A stretch of 64,000 bases of DNA from Antarctobacter heliothermus (lineage in GTDB: Bacteria > Pseudomonadota > Alphaproteobacteria > Rhodobacterales > Rhodobacteraceae): NCBI RefSeq assembly GCF_002237555.1, contig NZ_CP022540.1:3229001-3293000 (forward strand), in the 5' to 3' direction. Below the pieces are notes generated by a model. That model ran no database searches. It saw nothing but the letters and a program-made list of their open reading frames with translations, and had not been told where the DNA came from. The translations under genes were made by a program, and so were the position numbers. This document shows, in pieces, positions 19,187 to 26,280 of this stretch; the stretch's first letter is position 1; every line of letters begins with the position of its first letter.

Positions 19187-19808
19187 CGCGCATGGCCTTT
19201 TCAAAGATCTTCAGCGTAGCGGCGGGGTCTTCGGTCGACCAGATTTCCTCACCAATTGAAAAGAAGTCGGTGATCGGGGCCAGTTGAGTGATCAGGTCCG
19301 CGTTCAAGCCACTTTCGGCCACCACAGGAAGTTCGATCATTTCGGTCCACCAGATGAACAGTTCAGGGTCGGCCAGTTCGCCGTCTTCCAGCGCACCAGA
19401 GACGGGGCCAAAGGACACATAATCTGCACCACCCTCGGCGGCGGACATGCCTTCATGCCGGGATTGGCGGCAGGATGCGCCGACAATCGCGTCAGGGCCC
19501 AGCGTCTTGCGGGCGAAACGGACAGTGCGCGCGCCGTCCAGGAGGTGCACCCCGTCCAGCCCCAGCCGTTCAGCCATCACAACATGGGTGTCGATCACCA
19601 GCGCCACATCGACCTTGTGCGCAACCTCGCGGACCGCATCGGCCGCGCGCAGCAGGCGATCCTCGTCCCGGGTGGCCAGGCTGAGGCGCAAGCAGGCAAC
19701 GTCAATCTCACCCACAACCCGGGCCAATTGCTCGGGAAAGCTGCCAAGGTCAAATTCTGGCGGGGTCACTAGGTAGATTTGCGGGGCATCCCGGTCTTCG
19801 GTCGTCAT
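19182..19808 (-). CDS. thiE: Thiamine-phosphate synthase-like protein
   Basis: TIM-barrel protein of 208 residues related to ThiE, which joins the thiazole and pyrimidine halves of thiamine. Visible: IYLVTPPEF at the start, RDEDRLLRAA, LVIDTHVVMAERLGLDGVHL (the usual ndr-dxa-dGvHlg region), GASCRQSRHEGMSAAEGGADYVSFGPV and VVAESGLNADLI. Some canonical residues differ (DTH in place of NDR, GASC in place of GVSTH), so this may be the divergent second ThiE-like protein seen in Rhodobacterales rather than the main enzyme. It is monocistronic and divergent from trmJ. Confidence 0.72.
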   Translation of the reverse strand: MTTEDRDAPQIYLVTPPEFDLGSFPEQLARVVGEIDVACLRLSLATRDEDRLLRAADAVREVAHKVDVALVIDTHVVMAERLGLDGVHLLDGARTVRFARKTLGPDAIVGASCRQSRHEGMSAAEGGADYVSFGPVSGALEDGELADPELFIWWTEMIELPVVAESGLNADLITQLAPITDFFSIGEEIWSTEDPAATLKIFEKAMRG

Positions 19809-19887
19809 GGCGCTCTCCTGGTCCGAACGCTCTCATAACGCGGCTCTGTCCCGTTTGCACCTGCGTTTTTCACATCCGGGTCGGGCT

Positions 19888-19908
19888 TGCCCCCGGCGTG
19901 CGGGGGCA
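19888..19908 (+). other. GC-rich hairpin in the trmJ leader
   Basis: A perfect 7-bp stem TGCCCCC/GGGGGCA with loop GGCGTGC lies about 30 bases before the trmJ start. It could be the end of a divergent transcript or a leader structure; there is no T-run. Confidence 0.3.
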
Positions 19909-19939
19909 GTACCCCTCCGCCGATCTTCAGGAGGGTTCC

Positions 19940-20689
19940 ATGGCAACTGACAGACCGCAACCGGCCTTTGTGCTGGTCCGGCCCCAGATGGGCGAGAACA
20001 TCGGCGCTGCGGCGCGGGCGATGTGGAACTTTGGCCTGGACCGGATGCGGGTCGTGGGCCCGCGCGATGGCTGGCCCAACCCCAAGGCGGTGGCGATGGC
20101 ATCCGGTGCCGGTCGGCTGCTGGATGAGGCGATCCACACCGATACGCTGGCAGAGGCACTATCGGACAGCCATTTCGTTTTCGCGACCACGGCGCGGACA
20201 CGCGACCTGACCAAGTCGGTCTATGAGCCGCGCGAGGCCATGGCTGAGGCGGCCCGCCGAATCGCATTGGGTCAGCGGGTGTCGGTCATGTTTGGCCCCG
20301 AACGGGCCGGACTGGAAAATGAGGACGTGGCCCAGGCGAACGCGATCATCACGGTCCCGGTCAACCCAGAGTTCTATTCGCTGAACCTTGCGCAGTGCGT
20401 GCTGTTGATGGCCTATGAATGGCAACGCGCCACTGCGCAGATCGCGCCCGTGACCGAGACTTTGGCAGGGACCGAGGTGGCGCAGGCGCATGAGGTCGAA
20501 CATCTGGCCCGTCACTATGAGGACCGGCTGGAGGAGGCGGGGTTCTTTTATCCCGAAACCAAGGCCGATGGCATGAAGACCAATCTGCGTAACATGTGGT
20601 CCCGGCTGCCGTTGACCCGCGCGGATGTGCAGATGCTGCACGGCATGATGCGGCAGGTCGTGCGCTGGAAAGACAAAAAAGCGGACTGA
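19940..20689 (+). CDS. trmJ: tRNA (cytidine/uridine-2'-O-) methyltransferase TrmJ-like
   Basis: SPOUT-class RNA methyltransferase that 2'-O-methylates tRNA, in E. coli at position 32. It has 249 residues. The motifs of the TrmH/TrmJ group are present: VLVRPQMGENIGAAARAMWNFGLDRMRVVGPRDGW, FGPERAGLENEDVAQANAIITVPVNPEFYSLNLAQCVLL (the SAM-binding knot), and a C-terminal extension with TNLRNMWSRLPLTRADV. AGGAGGG precedes the ATG at 19940, which is preferred to the longer frame. Its stop codon lies inside the terminator of the convergent SH3 gene. Confidence 0.9.
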   Translation: MATDRPQPAFVLVRPQMGENIGAAARAMWNFGLDRMRVVGPRDGWPNPKAVAMASGAGRLLDEAIHTDTLAEALSDSHFVFATTARTRDLTKSVYEPREAMAEAARRIALGQRVSVMFGPERAGLENEDVAQANAIITVPVNPEFYSLNLAQCVLLMAYEWQRATAQIAPVTETLAGTEVAQAHEVEHLARHYEDRLEEAGFFYPETKADGMKTNLRNMWSRLPLTRADVQMLHGMMRQVVRWKDKKAD

Positions 20690-20709
20690 TCCTGAGGGGA
20701 TCAATCCGC
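20675..20709 (-). terminator. Intrinsic terminator of SH3 gene 1
   Basis: Read on the minus strand: a 12-bp stem (GCGGATTGATCC with GGATCAGTCCGC, one G-T pair), 5-base loop, then six T. It overlaps the end of trmJ. It is related in sequence to the hairpins after SH3 genes 2 and 3. Confidence 0.75.
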
Positions 20710-20762
20710 TAGTCGGCCGGGCCAGCCAGGGAGGAAAACCGGCGCCGGTGATCAGGGCAAAA

Positions 20763-21131
20763 TCAGTAGTTGCTGCCGCCGTAGCCGCCGGACTTTTTCG
20801 GAGGCGTGTAGGTTTTCTTGGGCGGCGTATAGGTGGGCTTGGGCGGGGTGTAGGTGTGTTGCGGTGCAGTATAGGTGCAGGCGTGGTTCACCACATAATC
20901 CTGATGCACCCAGTAGTACTGGCCCTGATGCAGCACCTGAACCCAACCGTACTGGCGGTCATAGGTGTCCAACACATGGCAAGGCTGGAAAGTGCCGGCG
21001 ACGGCGTAGTTCAGGCCGGGACCAGTGCGATAGTTCAGGTGGTTCTGGCCGACCCATGCCTGATCGGCAGAGGCGATCGATGCGGTCAGTGCGGCAGCTG
21101 CAAGGGTGGCGGAAATCAGGAAGGTTTTCAT
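20763..21131 (-). CDS. Secreted SH3-domain protein with TYTPPK-repeat tail (SH3 gene 1)
   Basis: Exported protein of 122 residues. The signal peptide is MKTFLISATLAAAALTASIASA. The mature part is a bacterial SH3-type domain (LNYRTGPGLNYAVAGTFQPCHVLDTYDRQYGWVQVLHQGQYYWVHQDYV) of the kind that often binds peptidoglycan or peptides. The tail has about four copies of a TYTPPK-like unit, then GGYGGSNY, suggesting an extended proline-rich spacer. Two cysteines flank the domain, as in the paralogues. It is the most diverged member of a three-gene family here. A palindrome lies at 21234-21249, about 100 bases before the start, and a strong terminator follows the stop. Confidence 0.78.
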   Translation of the reverse strand: MKTFLISATLAAAALTASIASADQAWVGQNHLNYRTGPGLNYAVAGTFQPCHVLDTYDRQYGWVQVLHQGQYYWVHQDYVVNHACTYTAPQHTYTPPKPTYTPPKKTYTPPKKSGGYGGSNY

Positions 21132-21233
21132 GATGCTGTTCCTTTGGGTCTATGAACTTGGCTGGTCTTTGAATGATTGTAGGCGCTTGGTAACCTGTAA
21201 GCACAATTTACGTTCTCCACCTCTTTACCATAA

Positions 21234-21249
21234 GTCAGGCATTCCTGAC
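21234..21249. promoter_or_regulatory. Palindrome GTCAGG-N4-CCTGAC upstream of SH3 gene 1
   Basis: A perfect 6-bp inverted repeat with spacer CATT, 103 bases before the gene start. The same 16-bp element (spacer CATA) precedes the two paralogues, which implies a shared operator. Confidence 0.55.
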
Positions 21250-21300
21250 CGGCCAAGACTTTCCTGCGAGGGGTCTGTTTCCCAAGGTTCCAAAGAGAAA

Positions 21301-21326
21301 CGGACCGATCCGGGGGGATCGATCCG
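21301..21326 (-). terminator. Hairpin after SH3 gene 2
   Basis: Arms CGGACCGATCC and GGATCGATCCG (one G-T pair) around GGGG. On the minus strand it is followed by a weak T-rich stretch (TTTCTC). Confidence 0.5.
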
Positions 21327-21379
21327 CAAGGAGTCCGGGGCCGGTCCGGGAGGAGGAGACCGGCGCCGGGAGGGAGGGG

Positions 21380-21709
21380 TCAGTAGTTGTAGTGCTGGTT
21401 GTGGCGCTTCTGGTTGTAGTGCTTCTTGTGGTGCTTCTTCTTGGGTGCCCAATGGCAGGACTGGCCCTGCAGGTATTTGGCCGACACCCAGTAGTATTTG
21501 TGGTTGAAGTAGACCTTTGCCCAACCGTGGTTGTAGGCGACCACATGCACGGCGGTGCAGGGGTTGAAGGTGCCCAGCTTGTGATAGTTGGTGCCGGGGC
21601 CGGAGCGGGCGTTCAGGTGATAGTCACCGATCCAGGCCTGAGTTGCGGAAGCGGCCGAAGCGGTCATTGCGGCGGCGGCGAGGACGGCGGAAAGAATGAA
21701 CTTTTTCAT
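21380..21709 (-). CDS. Secreted SH3-domain protein with His/Lys/Asn-rich tail (SH3 gene 2)
   Basis: Exported protein of 109 residues. The signal peptide is MKKFILSAVLAAAAMTASAASA; an SH3-type domain follows (LNARSGPGTNYHKLGTFNPC, HGWAKVYFNHKYYWVSAKYL). The C-terminal 22 residues are almost only His, Lys, Asn, Gln, Arg and Tyr (KKKHHKKHYNQ...HYNY), which may bind metals, nucleic acid or acidic polymers; this is inference. Two cysteines flank the domain core. It differs from SH3 gene 3 at one residue that I can see (Ala in CTAVHV versus Pro). The palindrome at 21825-21840 lies 116 bases before the start. Confidence 0.8.
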   Translation of the reverse strand: MKKFILSAVLAAAAMTASAASATQAWIGDYHLNARSGPGTNYHKLGTFNPCTAVHVVAYNHGWAKVYFNHKYYWVSAKYLQGQSCHWAPKKKHHKKHYNQKRHNQHYNY

Positions 21710-21824
21710 GGTGTTGATCCTTTTTTGAAGTCTTTGATCTGGTGGCCGGTTTGGCTTGGCTGCGGGTCTTTGGGGTCTTCGTATTCTGTGACCTCAATCT
21801 AGCGAAATGGCCTTCGAGCCATAA

Positions 21825-21840
21825 GTCAGGCATACCTGAC
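21825..21840. promoter_or_regulatory. Palindrome GTCAGG-N4-CCTGAC upstream of SH3 gene 2
   Basis: A perfect inverted repeat with spacer CATA, 116 bases before the start. Identical to the element at 22832-22847. Confidence 0.55.
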
Positions 21841-21863
21841 GGAGGTATTCCCGACCCTTGGTG

Positions 21864-22306
21864 CGGCAGCGCTTTGTGATCGTGCCCGGTCTGGCCAAGA
21901 GGCACTGGTGCATGCAGCGGTAAATGATCTGGCTGTCCCGTGCGCCTGGTGGACATATCCTGCGGCCCCTGTGACGGGCCTTCGGGGTGCGGTGTCGCCG
22001 CTCATGATCGTGGCAGGACATCGATGCCCGCGACTTGACAATCGACGCCCCGCGCGTTGCCCGACATCCGTTTCATGGAATGACACGTCTGGAAGGCGGA
22101 GCCGCAGCCTTGCCATACGTCACGCCTGCTTTTCGCGGTGACCTCTCAGCTTATCCGGGGATCAATCCAGACCATCATCTGGCTATGGCGCGTGAGCATT
22201 TCATACCGGCTTGGCCAGTTTCCGCCCCTGCAGGTCGACGAACACGCCTGAGCCCCGAGATGGGTCGATCACGCGATCTGTTCTTCAGAGCCGGCGCAAA
22301 CAAAAA
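21864..22306. other. 443-bp unique spacer between the two repeat copies
   Basis: The stretch is not shared by the repeats. A plus-strand frame from 22035 (MTIDAPRVARHPFHGMTRL...) runs through it into copy B, but it has no ribosome-binding site and no recognisable domain. I see no convincing gene, RNA or mobile-element end here; it may be remnant DNA caught during the duplication. Confidence 0.5.
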
Positions 22307-22333
22307 ACGGACCGATCCGGGGGAATCGATCCG
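22302..22333 (-). terminator. Intrinsic terminator after SH3 gene 3
   Basis: Hairpin arms at 22308-22318 and 22323-22333 (one mismatch more than copy A), followed on the minus strand by six T (22302-22307). Confidence 0.6.
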
Positions 22334-22386
22334 CAAGGAGGCCGGGGCCGGTCCGGGAGGAGGAGACCGGCGCCGGGAGGGAGGGG

Positions 22387-22716
22387 TCAGTAGTTGTAGT
22401 GCTGGTTGTGGCGCTTCTGGTTGTAGTGCTTCTTGTGGTGCTTCTTCTTGGGTGCCCAATGGCAGGACTGGCCCTGCAGGTATTTGGCCGACACCCAGTA
22501 GTATTTGTGGTTGAAGTAGACCTTTGCCCAACCGTGGTTGTAGGCGACCACATGCACGGGGGTGCAGGGGTTGAAGGTGCCCAGCTTGTGATAGTTGGTG
22601 CCGGGGCCGGAGCGGGCGTTCAGGTGATAGTCACCGATCCAGGCCTGAGTTGCGGAAGCGGCCGAAGCGGTCATTGCGGCGGCGGCGAGGACGGCGGAAA
22701 GAATGAACTTTTTCAT
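22387..22716 (-). CDS. Secreted SH3-domain protein with His/Lys/Asn-rich tail (SH3 gene 3)
   Basis: Near-identical paralogue of SH3 gene 2, also 109 residues: same signal peptide, same SH3 domain and same basic, histidine-rich tail. The only residue change I see is Pro for Ala in the CTPVHV segment. Because the whole cassette is repeated, including the palindrome (22832-22847) and the terminator, dosage of the product is probably doubled. The duplication looks recent or homogenised by gene conversion. The gene faces away from ctaA, which starts 235 bases upstream on the other strand. Confidence 0.8.
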   Translation of the reverse strand: MKKFILSAVLAAAAMTASAASATQAWIGDYHLNARSGPGTNYHKLGTFNPCTPVHVVAYNHGWAKVYFNHKYYWVSAKYLQGQSCHWAPKKKHHKKHYNQKRHNQHYNY

Positions 22717-22831
22717 GGTGTTGATCCTTTTTAGAAGTCTTTGATCTGGTGGCTGGTTTAGCTTGGCTGCGGGTCTTTGGGGTCTTCGTATTCTGTGACC
22801 TCAATCTAGCGAAATGGCCTTCGAGCCATAA

Positions 22832-22847
22832 GTCAGGCATACCTGAC
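22832..22847. promoter_or_regulatory. Palindrome GTCAGG-N4-CCTGAC upstream of SH3 gene 3
   Basis: A perfect inverted repeat with spacer CATA, 116 bases before SH3 gene 3 and 105 bases before ctaA on the other strand, so it could affect either. Confidence 0.55.
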
Positions 22848-22951
22848 GGTGGTATTCCCGACCCTTGGTGACGTGCCAAGACCTGGCTTGTGGGCGCTTG
22901 AAGGACAGGGGGGAGCGCACTAGTGTCCGGGGCAACAATACGGAGGCGGGC

Positions 22952-24097
22952 ATGGCAGAGAAACGCAAGCTGTTTGAAGAAGTGGGCGACAAGGCACAGG
23001 TGCCGGCCCGACCGTCAGGGGGCATGATCGACTCTGGCAAGCGCGGTGCGCGCGGGGCTGTGCGGCTATGGCTGATGCTTCTGTTTGCGCTTGTGGTTGT
23101 GATGATTGCCGTCGGCGGGTTGACGCGGCTGACGGACAGCGGGTTGTCGATCACCGAATGGCGCCCCGTCACCGGCGCGCTGCCCCCGATGAACGCAGAG
23201 TCGTGGGCGGCCGAGTTCGAGAAATACAAACAGATCCCGGAATACCAGTTGCAGAACGCGGGCATGACCCTGTCCGAGTTCCAGTTCATCTATTGGTGGG
23301 AATGGGGCCACCGACAGCTGGGCCGGGTGATCGGTCTGGTTTGGGCGGTCGGTTTCTTCGGATTCCTTGCGGCTAGGGCGATCCCGCCTGGTTGGACTGG
23401 GCGGCTGCTGGGCCTTGGCGTGCTGGGCGGTTTGCAAGGGGCGATCGGCTGGTGGATGGTGTCATCCGGATTGGGCGGTGACCGGCTGGATGTCGCATCA
23501 TACCGGTTGGCCACGCACCTTGGGCTTGCCTTTGTCATTCTCGGATTTATCGTGTGGTATGTGTACCGCTTGACCTATGAGGAACGCGCCCTGATGCAGG
23601 CGCGGCGCAGCGCCGAGCCAAAACTGTTTTCCATGTCCACCGGCTTGCTGCACTTCAGCTTTTTGCAGATCCTTCTGGGCGCACTGGTGGCTGGGATTGA
23701 CGCGGGGCGCAGCTACAACGACTGGCCCATGATGGGCGGAGAGATTTTTCCGTCCAACGCGCTGGATCTGGAACCGCTGTGGCGCAATTTCTTCGAGAAT
23801 GCGGGAATGGTGCAGTTCATCCACCGATTTGCAGGTTACCTGTTGCTGATCTTTGGCATTGTCGTCTGGCGGCGCGCGCGCCGGTCGCCAAACGGTGATA
23901 CACGCTTTCGTTTCAATGCAGTCCTTGCTGCCTTGCTCCTGCAGGTTGCGCTAGGTATCGTCACGGTTGTGTATTCGGCACCGTGGCAGATTGCCATCCT
24001 GCATCAGTTGGGGGCAGTCGCGCTATGGGCATTGATCTTGCGGGCGCGCTTTGCCGCGCGATACCCCGCACCACAAAGTGTAAGAGGGACGTCCTGA
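22952..24097 (+). CDS. ctaA: Heme A synthase (COX15/CtaA)
   Basis: Inner-membrane enzyme that converts heme O to heme A for cytochrome oxidase. It has 381 residues and about eight membrane segments. Conserved heme-ligand histidines sit in family motifs: GGLTRLTDSGLSITEWRPVTGALPP (first segment), WEWGHRQLGRVIG, THLGLAFVI, and QFIHRFAGYLLL with LHQLGAVALW near the end. The ATG at 22952 is preceded by GGAGG; the frame is open further upstream without a better start. The carboxypeptidase ATG follows directly after the stop. Confidence 0.95.
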   Translation: MAEKRKLFEEVGDKAQVPARPSGGMIDSGKRGARGAVRLWLMLLFALVVVMIAVGGLTRLTDSGLSITEWRPVTGALPPMNAESWAAEFEKYKQIPEYQLQNAGMTLSEFQFIYWWEWGHRQLGRVIGLVWAVGFFGFLAARAIPPGWTGRLLGLGVLGGLQGAIGWWMVSSGLGGDRLDVASYRLATHLGLAFVILGFIVWYVYRLTYEERALMQARRSAEPKLFSMSTGLLHFSFLQILLGALVAGIDAGRSYNDWPMMGGEIFPSNALDLEPLWRNFFENAGMVQFIHRFAGYLLLIFGIVVWRRARRSPNGDTRFRFNAVLAALLLQVALGIVTVVYSAPWQIAILHQLGAVALWALILRARFAARYPAPQSVRGTS

Positions 24098-25573
24098 ATG
24101 GGTGTGTATGAAGAGTTGATGGCGTTCCAGCGCGATACAGAGGCGTTGGCGCAGGTTGCGGGGCGTCTGAGCTGGGACCAGGAAACCATGATGCCGCGCG
24201 GCGCGGCAGACCAGCGTAGTGACGAACGAGCAGCGATGGAGGCGGTGCTGCACCAGCGCCGGACAGATCCGCGTGTGGGTGACTGGCTGGCCGCGATTGC
24301 CGAAGACGAGCTGGACGCGGTGGCCCGTGCGCAGCTGCGCCACATCCGCCGCAGCCATGAACGCGCCGTGCGCGTCCCCGAACGGCTGGCGTCCGAAATC
24401 GCGCGACTGGTCAGCCGCAGTCATGTGATTTGGGCCGAGTCGCGCGCAGATGACGATTTTGCAGGCTTTGCACCTGTCCTGAAAGAGGTGATCGCCCTGC
24501 GTCAGGAAGAGGGCGCGGCACTGGCGGCTGGGGGCGATGTCTACGACGCGCTGCTGGAAGATTACGAACCGGGCGCCAAGGCCGCAGACCTAGAGGCGAT
24601 GTTTGGCGCATTGCGGCCGCGTCTGGTTGCGCTCCGCGAGGCGGTGCTGGCGAAGCCGCAGCCCCAAGGTCTGTCCGGCACGTTTGACGAAGGTGGCCAG
24701 ATGAAACTGGCGCGCCTGCTGGCCAAGACCTTTGGCTATGACATGAAACGCGGCCGCGTGGACAAGGCGGTGCATCCGTTCAGTTCTGGCTCTGGTGACG
24801 ATGTTCGGATCACCACACGCACCATGCCGTTGGAGCCGTTCAACTGTTTCTATTCGACCATCCATGAGGTCGGACACGGCTGCTATGAGCAAAACATCGA
24901 CACGCAGTACCGGCTGACGCCGCTGGGGGCAGGGGTGTCGATGGGCGTGCACGAAAGCCAGAGCCGCATCTATGAAAACCAACTGGGCCGCTCCCGTGCT
25001 TTCACCGGGTGGTTGTACCGCCAGATGCGCGACACCTTTGGCAACTTTGGCATCACGGATGAGGACGGCTTTTATGCCGCCGTCAATCAGGTTCGGAACG
25101 GCTATATCCGCACCGAGGCGGATGAGCTGCAATACAACCTGCACGTCCTATTGCGGTTTGATCTGGAGCGAGCGTTGATCTCTGGCGATCTGCTGGTCGA
25201 TGATCTGGAGGCGGCGTGGAACGACCGGTTCAAGGCCGACTTTGGCTTTGCGGTGGACAAACCTTCGGACGGGGTGTTGCAGGATGTGCATTGGTCTGCA
25301 GGGCTGTTTGGCTATTTCCCGACCTATTCCATGGGCAATGTCTACGCCGGGTGCCTCTACAAAGCATTGCGGGATGCGGTTACCGATCTCGACGCGCAAT
25401 TGGCTCAGGGCGATACTTCGGCCGCGACGGGCTGGTTGAAGGAGAACCTGCAACAGTACGGCGGGTTGTATACGCCGCGCGAAGTGATTGAAAAGGCCAG
25501 CGGCCGGGCGCCCACCGAAGCGCCGTTGCTGGACTATCTCGAAGAGAAATTCTCGGCGCTGTACGGGTTGTAA
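24098..25573 (+). CDS. M32 metallocarboxypeptidase (Taq type)
   Basis: Cytosolic zinc carboxypeptidase of 491 residues, full length for the family. The zinc motif is HEVGH at about 256-260 (usual form HEFGH), followed by GVSMGVHESQSRIYENQLGRS with the third ligand glutamate. Other family hallmarks are present, including RITTRTMPLEPFNCFYSTIHE-type sequence, IRTEADELQYNLHVLLRF and YFPTYSMGNVYAGCLY. It starts immediately after ctaA, so co-transcription is likely. A strong hairpin and a small tandem repeat follow the stop. Confidence 0.94.
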   Translation: MGVYEELMAFQRDTEALAQVAGRLSWDQETMMPRGAADQRSDERAAMEAVLHQRRTDPRVGDWLAAIAEDELDAVARAQLRHIRRSHERAVRVPERLASEIARLVSRSHVIWAESRADDDFAGFAPVLKEVIALRQEEGAALAAGGDVYDALLEDYEPGAKAADLEAMFGALRPRLVALREAVLAKPQPQGLSGTFDEGGQMKLARLLAKTFGYDMKRGRVDKAVHPFSSGSGDDVRITTRTMPLEPFNCFYSTIHEVGHGCYEQNIDTQYRLTPLGAGVSMGVHESQSRIYENQLGRSRAFTGWLYRQMRDTFGNFGITDEDGFYAAVNQVRNGYIRTEADELQYNLHVLLRFDLERALISGDLLVDDLEAAWNDRFKADFGFAVDKPSDGVLQDVHWSAGLFGYFPTYSMGNVYAGCLYKALRDAVTDLDAQLAQGDTSAATGWLKENLQQYGGLYTPREVIEKASGRAPTEAPLLDYLEEKFSALYGL

Positions 25574-25597
25574 AGGGTACAAGCCCCTAAAAAGGGT

Positions 25598-25622
25598 AAC
25601 AGCGCCGCGATACGGCGCTGTT
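25598..25622 (+). terminator. Intrinsic terminator after the M32 carboxypeptidase
   Basis: A perfect 10-bp stem AACAGCGCCG/CGGCGCTGTT with loop CGATA, followed by a T-rich stretch. It lies between convergent genes. Confidence 0.75.
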
Positions 25623-25667
25623 GTTCTTTGCCTGTAACCGTTCTGTTGTTCTTTGCCTGTAACCGTT
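25618..25667. repeat. Two tandem 25-bp repeats
   Basis: The unit running from CTGTTGTTC to AACCGTT is repeated exactly at 25618-25642 and 25643-25667, its first bases belonging to the terminator stem. It looks like a local slippage duplication of the terminator tail. Confidence 0.85.
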
Positions 25668-25683
25668 ACCGCCAATCCGCCTC

Positions 25684-26256
25684 TCAGCTCTCTGGGTAGA
25701 TGTAGCTTTTGCGCGCGTCTTCCAACGCGGACAGGCTGCGGTTGATGGCCGGTATGGCCCGGTTGATCAATTGTGCCACCTGCGGCGCCAGCGACGCGCG
25801 CGCCGAGGGACCGCTGGCCTGGATCATCAGGGTGTAGGCTTTGTCGAAATCATCGGACTGGCTGCGATAGACCTCTGCCAGGGCCCTGGATTCGGCCAAC
25901 AGGCTGGCGCGGCCCGGTTCGGGGTCCTTGTCCGCAAGACGACTGATCAAGGCCCCCAGTTCATCCGCGCGTGTGACCATGCTGCTGGCGCAAGTCTCAC
26001 TGAAGGAGATCGCGACATTGTCGGTGGTCGACGCCTCCGCGTATTGACCAGTGGTCAGCCCCACGAACCAATCCGAACAATCGCGCGACCGGCTATCAAG
26101 GCCGTTGATGGCCTTGACCAGTTTGTTCGAATCGGCCTTTCGGACATTCTGGGCCTCGATGCGTTGGTTCTGTTGATACCGATCATACCGAGCGTAGAAG
26201 AAAACGACACCAACGCCAAAGGCAACAAAGGCCAGAACAATAGATAGAATACGCAT
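25684..26256 (-). CDS. Membrane-anchored protein of unknown function
   Basis: Protein of 190 residues. Residues about 3-22 (ILSIVLAFVAFGVGVVFFYA) form one membrane anchor; the remainder is helical, polar and probably periplasmic. Two cysteines (DCSDWF, ETCASS) are spaced for a disulfide. No family was recognised. It begins 24 bases after the gyrA stop on the same strand and may be transcribed with gyrA. The start ATG at 26256 directly precedes the anchor. Confidence 0.6.
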   Translation of the reverse strand: MRILSIVLAFVAFGVGVVFFYARYDRYQQNQRIEAQNVRKADSNKLVKAINGLDSRSRDCSDWFVGLTTGQYAEASTTDNVAISFSETCASSMVTRADELGALISRLADKDPEPGRASLLAESRALAEVYRSQSDDFDKAYTLMIQASGPSARASLAPQVAQLINRAIPAINRSLSALEDARKSYIYPES

Positions 26257-26280
26257 CGAAAGCCTGTTTTTCCTGTTTGA

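Larger units (their letters stand above)
21300..21863 (-). repeat. Copy A of a 564-bp direct repeat carrying SH3 gene 2
   Basis: Collinear without gaps with 22307-22870 (offset 1007 bases). I counted about seven differing bases. The unit includes terminator, gene, leader and palindrome, so it is a complete expression cassette. Confidence 0.92.
22307..22870 (-). repeat. Copy B of the 564-bp direct repeat carrying SH3 gene 3
   Basis: Partner of 21300-21863 in the same orientation. Sequence outside these limits does not match between copies. Confidence 0.92.

Noticed and set aside
22035..22514. 159-codon plus-strand frame between and into the repeat copies
   Set aside because: Runs antisense through the terminator and SH3 gene 3; no ribosome-binding site and no recognised domain.
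21300..22870. Insertion-sequence pair or composite transposon
   Set aside because: The repeats have no transposase and no terminal inverted repeats; each contains an SH3 gene.
25618..25667. CRISPR array
   Set aside because: Only two direct units with no spacer; a tandem duplication at a terminator.
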